Positions 51,394 through 61,125 of a stretch of DNA of 64,000 nt are shown here, in pieces. Position 1 is the stretch's first letter, and each line of letters begins with the position of its first letter. The notes below the pieces were generated by a model. The model ran no database searches. It was given only the letters and a program-made list of their open reading frames with translations, and had not been told where the DNA came from. The position numbers and the translations under genes were made by a program. The stretch comes from a bacterium (GTDB lineage Bacteria > Actinomycetota > Acidimicrobiia > Acidimicrobiales > CATQHL01): NCBI GenBank assembly GCA_026708055.1, contig JAPOVS010000038.1, positions 1 to 64,000 on the forward strand, read 5' to 3'.

Positions 51394-52428
51394 TCAGGTG
51401 CCAGCGGCGCCGACGAGCCGGGTGAGTCGGGCGGCGGCTCGGGCGGGTTGGAGTCGGCCGGTGCGGACCTGCTCGGTGAGGTCGGGGAGCAGGACTTGGA
51501 CATCGGGGTCCTGGCGCAGGGCGGCTAGGAGCTGTTGGTTGGTGAGGTGCCACATCCAGCGGACGCGCTGGTCGCCGCGGCGCGTGGACCACTCGCCAGC
51601 GGCCCGCAGCGCCTCGGCGTGGGCCTGCACCTGTGCCCAGACATCATCCGGACCGCTGCCTTCGAGAGCGCTGGCGGCCAGCACCGGGGGCGCCCAGCCG
51701 GACTCGGTGGACTCGCCGGACCCCCTCGGATGCAGCAGCCGCAGGGCGGCGGCGTAGTCGGCGACCGCACGCCGCGCGGCCGAGGCCAGGTCGCCGTCGG
51801 CCTTGTTGACCACCAGCACGTCGGTCACCTCGAACAGGCCCCGCTTGATGCCCTGCAACTCGTCGCCGCCGGCGGGGGTGGTGACCGTCAGCACCGTGTC
51901 GCAGATGTCGGCGACGCCGGCCTCTGACTGGCCCACGCCGACGGTCTCGATGAACACCACGTCGTAGCCGGCGGCCTCGGTCACCTCGACGGCCTCCAGG
52001 GTGGCGCCGGTGACCCCGCCCAGCGCCCCGCCCGACGGTGACGGACGCACGAACGCCTCCGGGTGCGCCGCGAGGTTGGCCATGCGGGTCTTGTCGCCCA
52101 GGATCGAGCCGCCGCTGACGGCGCTGGAGGGGTCCACCGCCAGGACCGCCACGCGGTGGCCCTGCTCGCAGAGACGGGTCCCGAGCGCGTCGATGAGGGT
52201 GCTCTTGCCGGCTCCCGGCGGGCCGGTGACACCCACCCGGTGAGCGTCGGCGGTGTGCGGGGCCAACCGCTCCAGCACTTCGCCGGCGACGGCGCGGTGG
52301 TCCGGGTGGGTGCTCTCGACCAGCGTGATGGTGCGCGCCAGCCAGGTTCGGTCACCGGCCAGCACGCCGGCCACGTATGCGCCCGCCGTCTCCCCCGCCG
52401 GCGGCCCGGGGTGCGCCGGGTCGCTCAC
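51394..52428 (-). CDS. meaB: MeaB/ArgK-type G-protein chaperone of methylmalonyl-CoA mutase
   Basis: This is a 344-residue GTPase. The P-loop is GPPGAGKST (69-77), followed by [20 protein letters not shown], the switch block ETVGVGQSE and the base-specifying NKAD. MeaB gates cobalamin loading and protects the mutase from inactivation. Its GTG overlaps the mutB stop (GTGA), so it is translated with the enzyme it serves. Confidence 0.95.
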   Translation of the reverse strand: MSDPAHPGPPAGETAGAYVAGVLAGDRTWLARTITLVESTHPDHRAVAGEVLERLAPHTADAHRVGVTGPPGAGKSTLIDALGTRLCEQGHRVAVLAVDPSSAVSGGSILGDKTRMANLAAHPEAFVRPSPSGGALGGVTGATLEAVEVTEAAGYDVVFIETVGVGQSEAGVADICDTVLTVTTPAGGDELQGIKRGLFEVTDVLVVNKADGDLASAARRAVADYAAALRLLHPRGSGESTESGWAPPVLAASALEGSGPDDVWAQVQAHAEALRAAGEWSTRRGDQRVRWMWHLTNQQLLAALRQDPDVQVLLPDLTEQVRTGRLQPARAAARLTRLVGAAGT

Positions 52429-54587
52429 GCCTGCCGGGCGGCGAGGGCGTCGAGCAGCTCGCCGGCGGCCTCGGTGAGTGGCGTGCCGGGGCCGAACACC
52501 GCCGCGGCGCCGGCCTCGAACAGCACCGGCCGGTCCCGCTCGGGGATGACGCCACCCACGACGACCATGATGTCGGGCCGGCCGAGAGCGGCCAGGTCGG
52601 CGATCAACTCCGGCACGTGGGTGAGGTGACCGGCGGTCAGCGACGACACCCCCACGATGTGCACGTCGTTCTCGACGGCCTGGCGGGCCACCTCGGCAGG
52701 CGTCTGGAACAGCGGGCCGATGTCCACGTCGAAGCCCAGGTCGGCGTAGCCGCTGGCGACGACCTTCTGCCCCCGGTCGTGGCCGTCCTGGCCGATCTTG
52801 GCAACCAGGATGCGGGGCCGGCGACCACCTCGGGCGGCCAGCTGCTCGATCCGGCGGCGCACCGCCGTCACGGACTCGTCGGCACCGGCGGCCTGGCTGT
52901 ACACACCGGAGATCGTACGGACTTCGGCGGTGTGGCGGCCCCATGCCCGCTCGAGGGCGTCGCTGATCTCGCCCACGGTGGCCCACGCCCGGGCCGCCCG
53001 GACCGAGAGGTCCAGCAGGTTGCCGTCGCCGGCGTCGGCGCAGCGGGTGAGCGCCGCCAGGGCGGCGGCGCAGGCTTGCTCGTCGCGCGCGTCCCGCACC
53101 TCGGCCAGCCGGGCGGTCTGGGCGGCCAGGACCTCGGCGTTGTCGACGGCCAGCAACTCCACCGACTCCCGCACCTCGGGGCGGTAGCGGTTCACGCCGA
53201 TGAGGGCCTGCGTGCCGGCGTCGATGCGGGCCTGAGTGCGGGTGGCGGCCTGCTCGATGCGGGCCTTGGGCACGCCAGCCTCGATGGCGGCGGCCATGCC
53301 GCCCATGCCGTCGATCTCGTCGATGTGGGCCGCGGCCCGGCGGGCCAGCCGGTCGGTGAGCCACTCCAGGTAGTAGCTGCCGCCCCACGGGTCCACCGGG
53401 GCGCAGGTGCCGCTCTCGTGCTGCAGCACCAGTTGGGTGTTGCGGGCGATGCGGGCGGAGAAGTCGCTCGGCAGCGCCAGCGCCTCGTCGAAGGAGTTGG
53501 TGTGCAGCGACTGGGTGTGGCCCTGGGTGGCGGCCATGGCCTCGATGCAGGTACGCGCCACGTTGTTGTAGACGTCGTCGGCGCTGAGGCTCCAGCCCGA
53601 GGTCTGGCAGTGGGCGCGCAGCACCGACGAGCGGGGGTCGGCCGGGCGGAACTGCCGCATCAGGCCAGCCCACAGCAGCCGGGCGGCCCGCAGCTTCGCC
53701 ACCTCCATGAAGAAGTTCATGCCGATGCCCCAGAAGAAGCTGAGCCGGGGGGCGAAGTCGTCGATGTCCAGGCCGGCGTCGAGGCCGCAGCGCACGTACT
53801 CCAGGCCGTCGGCGATGGTGTAGGCCAACTCCAGGTCGGCGGTGGCCCCGGCCTCCTGCATGTGGTAGCCGGAGATGGAGATGGAGTTGAAGCGCGGCAT
53901 CTCCGCGGCGGTGTAGGCGAAGATGTCCGACACGATCCGCATGGAGGGCCGCGGCGGGTAGATGTAGGTGTTGCGGACCATGAACTCCTTGAGGATGTCG
54001 TTCTGGATGGTCCCGGTGAGCGCCGAGTGCACCACGCCCTGCAGTTCGGCAGCCACGATGTACATGGCCAGCACCGGCAGCACCGCGCCGTTCATGGTCA
54101 TCGACACGCTCATGCAGTCCAGCGGGATGCCGTCGAAGAGGATCTGCATGTCGGCGACCGAGTCGATGGCCACGCCGGCCATGCCCACGTCGCCGGTCAC
54201 CCGGGGATTGTCGGAGTCGTAGCCCCGGTGGGTGGGCAGGTCGAAGGCGACCGACAGGCCCCGCTGGCCGGCCGCCAGGTTGCGCCGGTAGAAGGCGTTG
54301 GACTCCGCAGCGGTGGAGAAGCCGGCGTACTGGCGGATCGTCCAGGGGCGGGTGAGGTACATGGTGGGGTGCGGGCCGCGCAGGTAGGGGGCGAGGCCGG
54401 GATAGCCGTGGGGGGCCTGGAGATCGGCCACATCGGCCGCGGTGTAGAAGGGCTGCAGGTCGATGCCCTCGGGCGTCCGGTGCGGTTGGCCGTCACCGTT
54501 GGACGACCCGCCGGCGGCGGTGCCCGGCGGTCTCGACCGGGACCCCTCCGAGGAGGCCGGCGCAGCGAAGTCGGGGATCGAACTCAC
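52425..54587 (-). CDS. mutB: Methylmalonyl-CoA mutase large subunit
   Basis: This is a 720-residue protein. The TIM-barrel half has [18 protein letters not shown], the substrate loop [20 protein letters not shown] and [19 protein letters not shown]-like blocks (here [18 protein letters not shown]). The C-terminal cobalamin domain has the base-off motif GQDGHDRG near residue 600 and GG loops. It interconverts methylmalonyl-CoA and succinyl-CoA. A disordered Ser/Pro/Gly N-terminus of about 35 residues precedes the fold. GTG 54587 overlaps the mutA stop. Confidence 0.95.
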   Translation of the reverse strand: MSSIPDFAAPASSEGSRSRPPGTAAGGSSNGDGQPHRTPEGIDLQPFYTAADVADLQAPHGYPGLAPYLRGPHPTMYLTRPWTIRQYAGFSTAAESNAFYRRNLAAGQRGLSVAFDLPTHRGYDSDNPRVTGDVGMAGVAIDSVADMQILFDGIPLDCMSVSMTMNGAVLPVLAMYIVAAELQGVVHSALTGTIQNDILKEFMVRNTYIYPPRPSMRIVSDIFAYTAAEMPRFNSISISGYHMQEAGATADLELAYTIADGLEYVRCGLDAGLDIDDFAPRLSFFWGIGMNFFMEVAKLRAARLLWAGLMRQFRPADPRSSVLRAHCQTSGWSLSADDVYNNVARTCIEAMAATQGHTQSLHTNSFDEALALPSDFSARIARNTQLVLQHESGTCAPVDPWGGSYYLEWLTDRLARRAAAHIDEIDGMGGMAAAIEAGVPKARIEQAATRTQARIDAGTQALIGVNRYRPEVRESVELLAVDNAEVLAAQTARLAEVRDARDEQACAAALAALTRCADAGDGNLLDLSVRAARAWATVGEISDALERAWGRHTAEVRTISGVYSQAAGADESVTAVRRRIEQLAARGGRRPRILVAKIGQDGHDRGQKVVASGYADLGFDVDIGPLFQTPAEVARQAVENDVHIVGVSSLTAGHLTHVPELIADLAALGRPDIMVVVGGVIPERDRPVLFEAGAAAVFGPGTPLTEAAGELLDALAARQA

Positions 54588-56050
54588 GCCGGCGCCTCGG
54601 GACGGCGCAGCGGCAGCGGGGGGATCCGCACGGCGGCATCGGTGGGAGCGGCCGCGGCGACCGGCGGCGACGCGGGGCTCGCGGGCTCGGAGCCGGCACC
54701 GTCCGGTGGCGGGTAGCACGTGACACCCACGACGTGCTCGTCGCCGCCGGCCAGGCGTTCGCTGCGGTGCCCGGCGGCCTCGGTGATCGTGCCGGCCAGC
54801 GAGCCGTCCAGCAAGGTCTCGGCGATGCCGCCGGCGGCCTCGATCTCCCGGAACTGCTCCCAGGCCACCTCGACGAGGCGGGCCGTGCGATCCTCGACGT
54901 ACCACGAACCGCCCGCCGGATCGATCACGGCGCCGAGGTGGGTCTCGTCCGCCAGCAGGTGACTGATGTTCCGGGCCAGCCGCCGCCCTCGCTCACCGGC
55001 GGGACCCACGGCAACGTCATGTGGCAGGACCGTGAGGCAGTCCGCCCCACCGGCGGCCGCGGCGAACGCCGCCGTCGTGGCCCGAACCAGGTTCACGAAC
55101 GGATCCTGCGCCACGAAGGCGGCCTCGGAGGTGACCGCCCAGCAGCGCAGCCCCCGCCGCTCGGGATCCGCCGTGCCGCAGGCTGCCAGGAGGCGATCCC
55201 AGAGCGCCCGGGCGGCGCGGAACTTGCAGATCGTGGCGAACTGGTCCTCGGTCGCGCCCAGGCGCGCCTCGATGTGCCGCGCCGCCTGCGACGGCACGAC
55301 GCCGCCGTCCTCCAAGGCCCGCAGGTAGGCCACGCCGGTCCCCAGCATGCACGCCAGCTCGAGCGCTGGCGGCGCACCGGCGTCGCCGTAGACGGTGACA
55401 TCGACGGTGACCGCCCTGCCCCCTGCCGGCCCGGCAGACCCGCCGTTGCACTCCACCGCCCCGATCGCCTGCACCGGTGGGGCCAGTCCGGCGAGCGTCT
55501 CGTCGAGGTCGCGCAGCAGGAACCCGTCGCGTGCCAGCGCACCGAGCGGGTCGGCGCCGGCGACCAACCCGCCGGGCGGTGCGGCCGCGGCCAGCGCGGC
55601 GGCGGCCTCGCCGGCGGCGGCGAACCACGGGCCACCGTCGACGAAGACGGAGGTCTCGCCGAGATTCACCCTGGCGAGGGCGGCCAGCAACTCTCCGGGG
55701 ACCGGCGGGCGCCGCAGCCGCAACCAGACGCCGGAGACGCCGCCGGCAACGTCGGTCCTGATGGCGTCGCCCGTCTCGGCGGGGTCGCCGAGATCGTGGC
55801 GCTGGCGCAGCTCCCAGCGCTTCGGGCGTGCGCCCGCGCCGCGTGTGAACGGCGCCAGCCCGGGCAGGCCCGCGGCGTCACCGCCGGAGGGCGCGGCGGT
55901 GTACAGCGGTTGGATGTCGAGGCCGTCCGCGGTGCGGCGGACGAGACTGTCCAGCGGGTCGCCGCGCAACGAGCGCCGCACCAGGTCCTCCCAGTCACGG
56001 CGCGGGGGAGCATCGAACCGCAACTGCGACGCCACACCGTCGGAAGTCAC
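54584..56050 (-). CDS. mutA: Methylmalonyl-CoA mutase small subunit
   Basis: This is a 488-residue homologue of the barrel half of MutB ([32 protein letters not shown], shown in two parts: [10 protein letters not shown] and [10 protein letters not shown]) without a cobalamin-binding motif, as in heterodimeric actinobacterial mutases. It ends in a Pro/Ala-rich tail. GTG 56050 is fixed by TACCCT at 56058-56063, 7 nt upstream, implying a leaderless mRNA for the whole mutA-mutB-meaB operon. No cobalamin riboswitch is possible on such a transcript. Confidence 0.92.
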   Translation of the reverse strand: MTSDGVASQLRFDAPPRRDWEDLVRRSLRGDPLDSLVRRTADGLDIQPLYTAAPSGGDAAGLPGLAPFTRGAGARPKRWELRQRHDLGDPAETGDAIRTDVAGGVSGVWLRLRRPPVPGELLAALARVNLGETSVFVDGGPWFAAAGEAAAALAAAAPPGGLVAGADPLGALARDGFLLRDLDETLAGLAPPVQAIGAVECNGGSAGPAGGRAVTVDVTVYGDAGAPPALELACMLGTGVAYLRALEDGGVVPSQAARHIEARLGATEDQFATICKFRAARALWDRLLAACGTADPERRGLRCWAVTSEAAFVAQDPFVNLVRATTAAFAAAAGGADCLTVLPHDVAVGPAGERGRRLARNISHLLADETHLGAVIDPAGGSWYVEDRTARLVEVAWEQFREIEAAGGIAETLLDGSLAGTITEAAGHRSERLAGGDEHVVGVTCYPPPDGAGSEPASPASPPVAAAAPTDAAVRIPPLPLRRPEAPA

Positions 56051-56057
56051 CCACCCA

Positions 56058-56063
56058 AGGGTA
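56058..56063 (-). promoter_or_regulatory. -10 hexamer TACCCT, leaderless mutA promoter
   Basis: It ends 7 nt before GTG 56050 on the minus strand. The divergent gene starts only 47 bp away at 56098. Confidence 0.6.
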
Positions 56064-56097
56064 CGACCGTCGCCGGCCGGCGCGCGAGAATTCGCCG

Positions 56098-57726
56098 GTG
56101 CCCCCCGTCGCGACGCGCCGAGCCCGCCGAGCATCGCCCCGGCGCGCCGTGCCGGCCGCCCTCCTGGCCGCGGCGGTGGCTGCGGCAGCGTGCGCGGCAC
56201 CTCCGATGAGCCCGACGGGCTCGCAACGCAAATCGTCGTCAGGAGCCCGCAGCGAGCCGCAGCCGGCGGCTCCGGCGCAGCCCCGACGCGACAGCGGGCA
56301 GGGCACCGCCGGCGATCAAGCGGGCGGTCGAGCGGGCGGTCAAGCGGGCAATCAAGCGGGCGGCGACGGGCAGTTCGAGCCCTCGCCGGGCCAAGACGGC
56401 CCGGGCCCGGATGTCAGCCCCGCCGGCGAAGTCACCGGCGCGGCGCCGGACGACGGCACCGGCGCGGCCGGCGGCGGGGCGAGCGACGACGACGGACCCC
56501 GACGTGACGGCGGCGGCACTCCCCCGGCGGGTTCCAGTGCCGCGGGCGGCACGAGCGGCACCGACGACGCCGGCGCCGGCGACGCCGCCTCTGCTCCGCC
56601 GATCACGTCCCCGGGGGCGCGCTTCCCCGAGCCCGTGGGCCTGACGCTCACCCGCCTGGCCGAACTCCCGGTGCCGCTGGCGCTCGCCTTCCGGGCCCAG
56701 GAGCCGGAGTCGCTCTACGTGGCCCTGCGCCACGGCGAGGTGGTACGCCTCACCGCCGACGGCGGTCGCGCCGACTCCGCGGCAGTGCTGCACCGCGACG
56801 TCGAGGCGGTCCTGGACATGAGCGCCCGGGTGGACACCCGGGGCGAGATGGGCCTGCTCGGCCTCACCTTCTCGCCGGCAGGCGACAGGCTCTACACGTC
56901 CTCGGTGAACCGCCGGCAGGTCAGCGAACTCTGGGAGTGGCCGGTGGCGCCCGACGGCAGCGTGGACGCCGGCGGCGGCCGCCTCGTGCTGAGTCTGGAA
57001 CAGCCCTTCTGGAACCACAACGGCGGCGACGTGACCTTCGGCCCCGACGGCTACCTGTACCTGGGATTCGGCGACGGCGGCGGCGGCGGCGATCCGCTGC
57101 GAGCCGGGCAGGACCCCCACGACTGGCTGGGCACGATCCTGCGCATCGACCCCCGTCCCGGCCCCGCCGGCGAGCCCTACACCATCCCCGCCGGCAACCC
57201 CTTCGCCGACGGTGCCGCCGGGGCACCGGAGGTGTGGGTGTGGGGGGCGCGCAACCCGTGGCGCTTCTCCTTCGACCGGATCACCGGCGACCTGTGGGTG
57301 TCCGACGTGGGCCAGGACCTGCTGGAGGAGATCAACCGCCTGCCCGCTGCAGATGGCGGAGCCGGACGGGGCGCAAACCTGGGCTGGAGCGACTACGAGG
57401 GCAGCGCCCCGTTCTGGTCGAACACCGAGCCGCCGGGACACGTCCGCCCCGTCGTGGAGTACCGCCACGGCGCCGACGCCCGCTGCTCGGTCACCGGCGG
57501 CTACGTCTACCGGGGCAGCCGGCTGCCGGGCCTCAGCGGCGTCTACCTCTACAGCGACTTCTGCGACGGCACCCTCTGGGGCTACAGCGACACCGCCGGC
57601 GCCCATCCGATCCCGCTGGCGAACGGCGCGCCACCCAAGTCTGTGCTGTCCTTCGGTCAGGGCCCCGACGGCGAGATCTACGTCCTCACCGGCAACGCCC
57701 TCTGGCGCCTCGAGCCGATCCGGTGA
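56098..57726 (+). CDS. Glucose/sorbosone dehydrogenase-like (PQQ-type beta-propeller) lipoprotein
   Basis: This is a 542-residue protein. A lipobox ends at Cys32 (VAAAAC). Residues about 40-175 are a Gly/Ala/Gln-rich low-complexity linker. The C-terminal beta-propeller has GSDH-family blocks (RGEMGLLGLTFSP, WNHNGGDVTFGPDGYLYLG, WVWGARNPWRFSFDR, VSDVGQDLLEEIN, GGYVYRG). Related enzymes oxidise sugars with PQQ, but many family members have no proven activity. It overlaps the MFS gene (GTGA), so the two are coupled. Confidence 0.85.
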   Translation: MPPVATRRARRASPRRAVPAALLAAAVAAAACAAPPMSPTGSQRKSSSGARSEPQPAAPAQPRRDSGQGTAGDQAGGRAGGQAGNQAGGDGQFEPSPGQDGPGPDVSPAGEVTGAAPDDGTGAAGGGASDDDGPRRDGGGTPPAGSSAAGGTSGTDDAGAGDAASAPPITSPGARFPEPVGLTLTRLAELPVPLALAFRAQEPESLYVALRHGEVVRLTADGGRADSAAVLHRDVEAVLDMSARVDTRGEMGLLGLTFSPAGDRLYTSSVNRRQVSELWEWPVAPDGSVDAGGGRLVLSLEQPFWNHNGGDVTFGPDGYLYLGFGDGGGGGDPLRAGQDPHDWLGTILRIDPRPGPAGEPYTIPAGNPFADGAAGAPEVWVWGARNPWRFSFDRITGDLWVSDVGQDLLEEINRLPAADGGAGRGANLGWSDYEGSAPFWSNTEPPGHVRPVVEYRHGADARCSVTGGYVYRGSRLPGLSGVYLYSDFCDGTLWGYSDTAGAHPIPLANGAPPKSVLSFGQGPDGEIYVLTGNALWRLEPIR

Positions 57727-59273
57727 GGCGCGACGGCGGGGGCTCGCCGGACCCGGAGGTCGAGCCGCACCCGCGGCGCTGGTTGATCCTGTACATCCTG
57801 TGCCTGTCCCTGACGATGGTGGTCATCAGCATGAGCTCGCTGAACGTGGCCCTGCCGTCGATCCAGCGGGAGCTCGACGCCAGCGGGTCGGACCTGCAGT
57901 GGATCGTGGACGCCTACGTGCTGGTCTTCGCGGGCCTGCTGCTGCCGTTCGGGGCTCTCGGCGACCGCTGGGGACGCAAGCGGGTGCTGCTCGTCGGCAT
58001 GACCCTCTTCGGGGCGCTCTCCGCCCTCGCCGCCTTCTCGACGAGCCCGGCGCAGATCATCGTGTACCGGGCCGGCCTGGGGGTGGCGGCGGCGCTCGTC
58101 ATGCCCGCCACGCTGTCGATCGCCACGGTGATCTTCCCGCGCTCCGAGCGCCCCAAGGCGGTCGCCGTCTGGGCGGCGTTCGCCGGGGCGGGCGGTGCCA
58201 TCGGACCGCCGATCAGCGGGATCCTGCTCAACTTCTTCTGGTGGGGGTCGGTGTTCCTCGTGGCGGTGCCGGTGGCGGCCGTCGTCCTGATCGGCACCCT
58301 CTGGATCGTGCCGGAGTCCCAGGACGACGAGCGGCGGCCGCTGGACGTGGTCGGCGCGCTGGTGTCCATCGCCGCCCTGGGGAGCCTCCTGTTCGCGGTG
58401 ATCGAGGGCCCCGAACTCGGCTGGGGAAGCCCTCCGGTGCTGGGAATGTTCGCCGCCGCTGTCGTGCTGGTCTGGGGGTTCGTGCGCTGGGAGCGCCGCG
58501 TGCGCTATCCCATGCTCGACCCCGACTACTTCGGGAACCGCCTGTTCAGCCTGGGCGCGGCCAGCATCACGCTGGTGTTCTTCGGGATGGTCGGCATGTT
58601 CTTCGTGCTCACGCAGTACTTCCAGTTCGCGCAGGGACACACGCCGCTCGACGCCGGATTCCGCAACGTGCCGCTGGCGGCCACCATGATGATCCTGGCG
58701 CCGCGCAGCCCCGCCTTCACCCAGCGCTACGGCGCCCGCGCCTCGATCAGCGGCGGGCTCCTGCTCACCGGCGCCGGTCTGGGCATCATGGCCGCGCTCA
58801 CGCCGGCCACGCCCTACTGGATCATGGTCATCGCGCTGGTCACGACGGCGACCGGGCTGTCCCTGTTCATGCCGGCGTCGACGCACATCGTCGTGACGTC
58901 ACTGCCGAAGCACAAGGCCGGCGTGGGATCAGCCGTCAACGACACCACCCGGGAGGTCGGCGCAGCCATCGGCATCGCCGTGCTGGGCACGCTGCTGACG
59001 GTCGGCTACCGGGACGTGATGCGCTCACGAGTCGGCGGCCTGCCCGAGGCGGCGGCGGACACCGCCTCAGACTCCATCGGCGCCGCCCTGCGGATCGCTG
59101 GCGAACTGCCCGCTGAGCGCGCCGCCGCGCTGACCGAGAGCGCCGTCGACGCCTTCAACCGGGGCATGACCCTGGCCATGGGCGTATCCGCGGCGCTGCT
59201 GGCGCTGACCGCCGCGGGCACATACCTGCTCTACCCACGCGAGATAACCGGTGGCCGGCACCGGCAGGAATAG
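57723..59273 (+). CDS. MFS transporter, DHA2 (14-helix) family
   Basis: This is a 516-residue polytopic protein. LNVALPSIQRELDAS in helix 1, motif A-like GDRWGRKRVLL and the motif C-like region GAGGAIGPPISG mark it as a DHA2 drug:H+ antiporter. The substrate is not known. GTG 57723 overlaps the upstream stop. A fragment of a DUF4143 ATPase on the other strand directly abuts its 3' end. Confidence 0.9.
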   Translation: MRRDGGGSPDPEVEPHPRRWLILYILCLSLTMVVISMSSLNVALPSIQRELDASGSDLQWIVDAYVLVFAGLLLPFGALGDRWGRKRVLLVGMTLFGALSALAAFSTSPAQIIVYRAGLGVAAALVMPATLSIATVIFPRSERPKAVAVWAAFAGAGGAIGPPISGILLNFFWWGSVFLVAVPVAAVVLIGTLWIVPESQDDERRPLDVVGALVSIAALGSLLFAVIEGPELGWGSPPVLGMFAAAVVLVWGFVRWERRVRYPMLDPDYFGNRLFSLGAASITLVFFGMVGMFFVLTQYFQFAQGHTPLDAGFRNVPLAATMMILAPRSPAFTQRYGARASISGGLLLTGAGLGIMAALTPATPYWIMVIALVTTATGLSLFMPASTHIVVTSLPKHKAGVGSAVNDTTREVGAAIGIAVLGTLLTVGYRDVMRSRVGGLPEAAADTASDSIGAALRIAGELPAERAAALTESAVDAFNRGMTLAMGVSAALLALTAAGTYLLYPREITGGRHRQE

Positions 59274-59274
59274 T

Positions 59275-59532
59275 CTGCGAACTTCGCGGCTGCGCCGACC
59301 CCGTGAAGATGAAGAAGCCGTTGAGATGCCCGGAGTCCACTATGTGGCGGGCGCTGTTCCAGAGCCCCGGCGCCAGCTGCCACTCGTCCACCAGCCTGGG
59401 GCGGTCCCCCTCAAGCGTCTTGGCCGGCAGCAGGCGTGACGCGGCGCGGAGCTCGACGTCGTCGCCGAGGCGCACCTGGCTGCGCGCATGATTCAGGCCC
59501 GTCCACGTCTTGCCACAACCTCTGGTGCCCTC
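59275..59532 (-). pseudogene. Truncated DUF4143-type ATPase fragment
   Basis: On the minus strand the frame reads REGTRGCGKTWTGLNHARSQ (Walker A), then RLVDEWQLAPGLWNSARH (Walker B region) and FFIFTGSA. This matches residues of about 25-130 of the intact paralogues. Both ends are missing: the 3' side abuts the MFS gene and the 5' side joins a deacetylase fragment. Confidence 0.8.
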
Positions 59533-59635
59533 TCGCGCAGCGGCCCAGTCTCCTCGGGGCCGGAGCGGCTATCCCGCCTCGCCGCTGACCACGAGGGCGT
59601 AGCGGACATCCGGGCCCGCCGCAGTCCAGCGGGAC
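59533..59635 (-). pseudogene. Duplicated internal fragment of the PIG-L deacetylase gene
   Basis: About 100 bp here match 61648-61753 of the intact deacetylase gene in the same orientation (encoding SRWTAAGPDVRYALVVSGEAG-like sequence, given in part as DVRYALVVSGEAG). It joins the ATPase fragment at about 59533. Confidence 0.75.
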
Positions 59636-59744
59636 ACCGAAATCGGCCTCGGGGAAGCCGCCGACGCCAAGGGTCGATCAAGAGCAAGGTGCCGACCCCG
59701 AGATCCTCGAAGTTCTCGGTCCCGGTGCGGCGGCGGTGGAGGGG

Positions 59745-60998
59745 TCAGGGGCCGAGGGCGCCGATCGGGACGACCGCCACGCCGTCGCGGCGTTCGTGGC
59801 TGTAGTCGCCCACCGCGGTCACCACGATCAGCTTGGTCGGCTCGCCCGCGGCGACCGTGTCTACGCGGTCCCGTAGTTTGAGCAGGCTGCGGGCGGCTCC
59901 TTCGATCGCCGCGTCGCCGCCGAGTTTCACTTCGACCGCCAACCATTCGCCCGCCGCGGTCTCGAGGACCACGTCCACCTCCAGGCTGGTGTTGTCGCGG
60001 TAGTGGTAGACCTCGGCGTCGCAGGCATCCGCAAAGACCCGCAGGTCGCGCACCACCAGCGACTCGAACAGCAGGCCCAGGAACCCGAGATCGCGCCCGA
60101 GGCGTTCGGGCCCGGCGCGGAGTGCTGCCACCGCCAGCGACGGATCCACGAAGTGCCGCTTGCCGGCTCGGCGCAGGCGAGACCGCGACCTGAGGCGCGC
60201 GGACCAAGCGGGCTGGTCCTCGACGACGAAGACCCGCTCCAGTGCGTCGAGATAGGAGCGCACCGTGTCGCGGTGCAGCGGTTCGTCGCCGCCGGCGTCG
60301 GCGCACAGGCTCGCCAAGCTCGCCTCAGTGGAGGTATGGCGGGCCATCGATCTCAGCAGTCGCCGCATGGCCGCGGGGTTGCGGCGCGAACCGGTGGCCA
60401 AGCCCACGTCGATTCGAACGGTCTCCTCAAAGTAGTCCCGCACGTACTGTTGCGCCTCGGCCGGCGGACTGGTGCGGCGGGCCGGCCATCCGCCACGACA
60501 GAGCGCTTCAATCACGTCGGTGAGGCCGATGCCGCTGGCCTGACCCGCGACGCGCTCGGAGGCCAGCAGGCTGCGCAGCGACACCGAGCCGTTGGAGAGG
60601 CCCGTCTCGTACAGCGTCATCGGACGCAGCCGGATCCTGGAGATTCGCCCGGCGCCGCTGTGCCTGATCTCGTCGTCAGCAGGCACCGCGGAACCCGTAA
60701 GGATGAAGCATCCCGCCCGTCCCCTGGTGTCGCTGGCGCGACGCACATGATTCCAGAGCGGCGGCACATGCTGCCACTCGTCGAGCAGTCGGGGCTCGGG
60801 ACCGTTCAGGATCGCATCAGGGTCGAGTTCGGCCAGTGCGCGGGCCCGGCTGTCGGTGTCGAACCGCACCTCGCTCTGCGCCCGTTGCCGAGCGCTCTCG
60901 GTCTTGCCCACGCCTCGGGCACCCTCCAGAACCACTGTCGGAGAGGACCGGAGGCGAGAAGCCATGATGTCGTCGACCACCCTTGGGGCATAGCCCAT
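59745..60998 (-). CDS. AAA_14/DUF4143-type ATPase (A3)
   Basis: This is a 417-residue paralogue of A1 and A2. Walker A is GARGVGKT (26-33) and Walker B RLLDEW (70-75), followed by LTGSAVPADDEIRHSGAGRI (family block). The DUF4143 half has KRHFVDPSLAV, LLFESLVVRDLRVF, LEVDVVL...AVEVKLG and ends VVPIGALGP. ATG 60998 is chosen because TACGCT (61005-61010) lies 6 nt upstream with a TTGCAG -35 at 17 bp; the frame is open further upstream but would include the promoter. The iteron array is upstream. The function is unknown. Confidence 0.88.
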   Translation of the reverse strand: MGYAPRVVDDIMASRLRSSPTVVLEGARGVGKTESARQRAQSEVRFDTDSRARALAELDPDAILNGPEPRLLDEWQHVPPLWNHVRRASDTRGRAGCFILTGSAVPADDEIRHSGAGRISRIRLRPMTLYETGLSNGSVSLRSLLASERVAGQASGIGLTDVIEALCRGGWPARRTSPPAEAQQYVRDYFEETVRIDVGLATGSRRNPAAMRRLLRSMARHTSTEASLASLCADAGGDEPLHRDTVRSYLDALERVFVVEDQPAWSARLRSRSRLRRAGKRHFVDPSLAVAALRAGPERLGRDLGFLGLLFESLVVRDLRVFADACDAEVYHYRDNTSLEVDVVLETAAGEWLAVEVKLGGDAAIEGAARSLLKLRDRVDTVAAGEPTKLIVVTAVGDYSHERRDGVAVVPIGALGP

Positions 60999-61004
60999 AC
61001 AGCG

Positions 61005-61033
61005 AGCGTAGGGTCGCCGAACACATTCTGCAA
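61005..61033 (-). promoter_or_regulatory. Promoter of ATPase A3, leaderless
   Basis: TTGCAG (-35, 61028-61033), a 17-bp spacer and TACGCT (-10, 61005-61010) end 6 nt before ATG 60998. The -35 is itself part of the first iteron. Confidence 0.75.
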
Positions 61034-61102
61034 CACTTCGGACCAACGTTCTGCAACTATTGCAACCGTCACTCTGCAATAGTTTGAACCAGCATTCTGC
61101 AA
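61028..61102 (-). promoter_or_regulatory. 23-bp iteron array upstream of ATPase A3, four units
   Basis: TTGCAG (CTGCAA on plus) starts at 61028, 61051, 61074 and 61097, exactly 23 bp apart, each followed by a GGTyC-type half (consensus TTGCAGAAyG then TGGTyC). The unit nearest the gene provides the -35. Confidence 0.85.
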
Positions 61103-61125
61103 CACTGCTGCGCCGGAGACAGCGC

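Larger units (their letters stand above)
59274..59744. other. Gene-fragment graveyard between MFS and ATPase A3
   Basis: Besides the two fragments listed, 59640-59744 holds no recognisable gene. The interval looks like the product of successive recombination between paralogous loci in this island. Confidence 0.6.

Noticed and set aside
56050-56097. Cobalamin riboswitch before the mutase operon
   Set aside because: Only 47 bp separate the divergent genes and the -10 sits 7 nt from the start codon, leaving no leader.
60999-61079. Longer ATPase A3 starting at 61079
   Set aside because: The extra codons cover the promoter and iterons, and the paralogues begin near the chosen ATG.
61082-61125. 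Terminator between iterons and deacetylase gene
   Set aside because: The CTGCAA repeats are direct, not inverted, and no stable hairpin with a T-run is seen.
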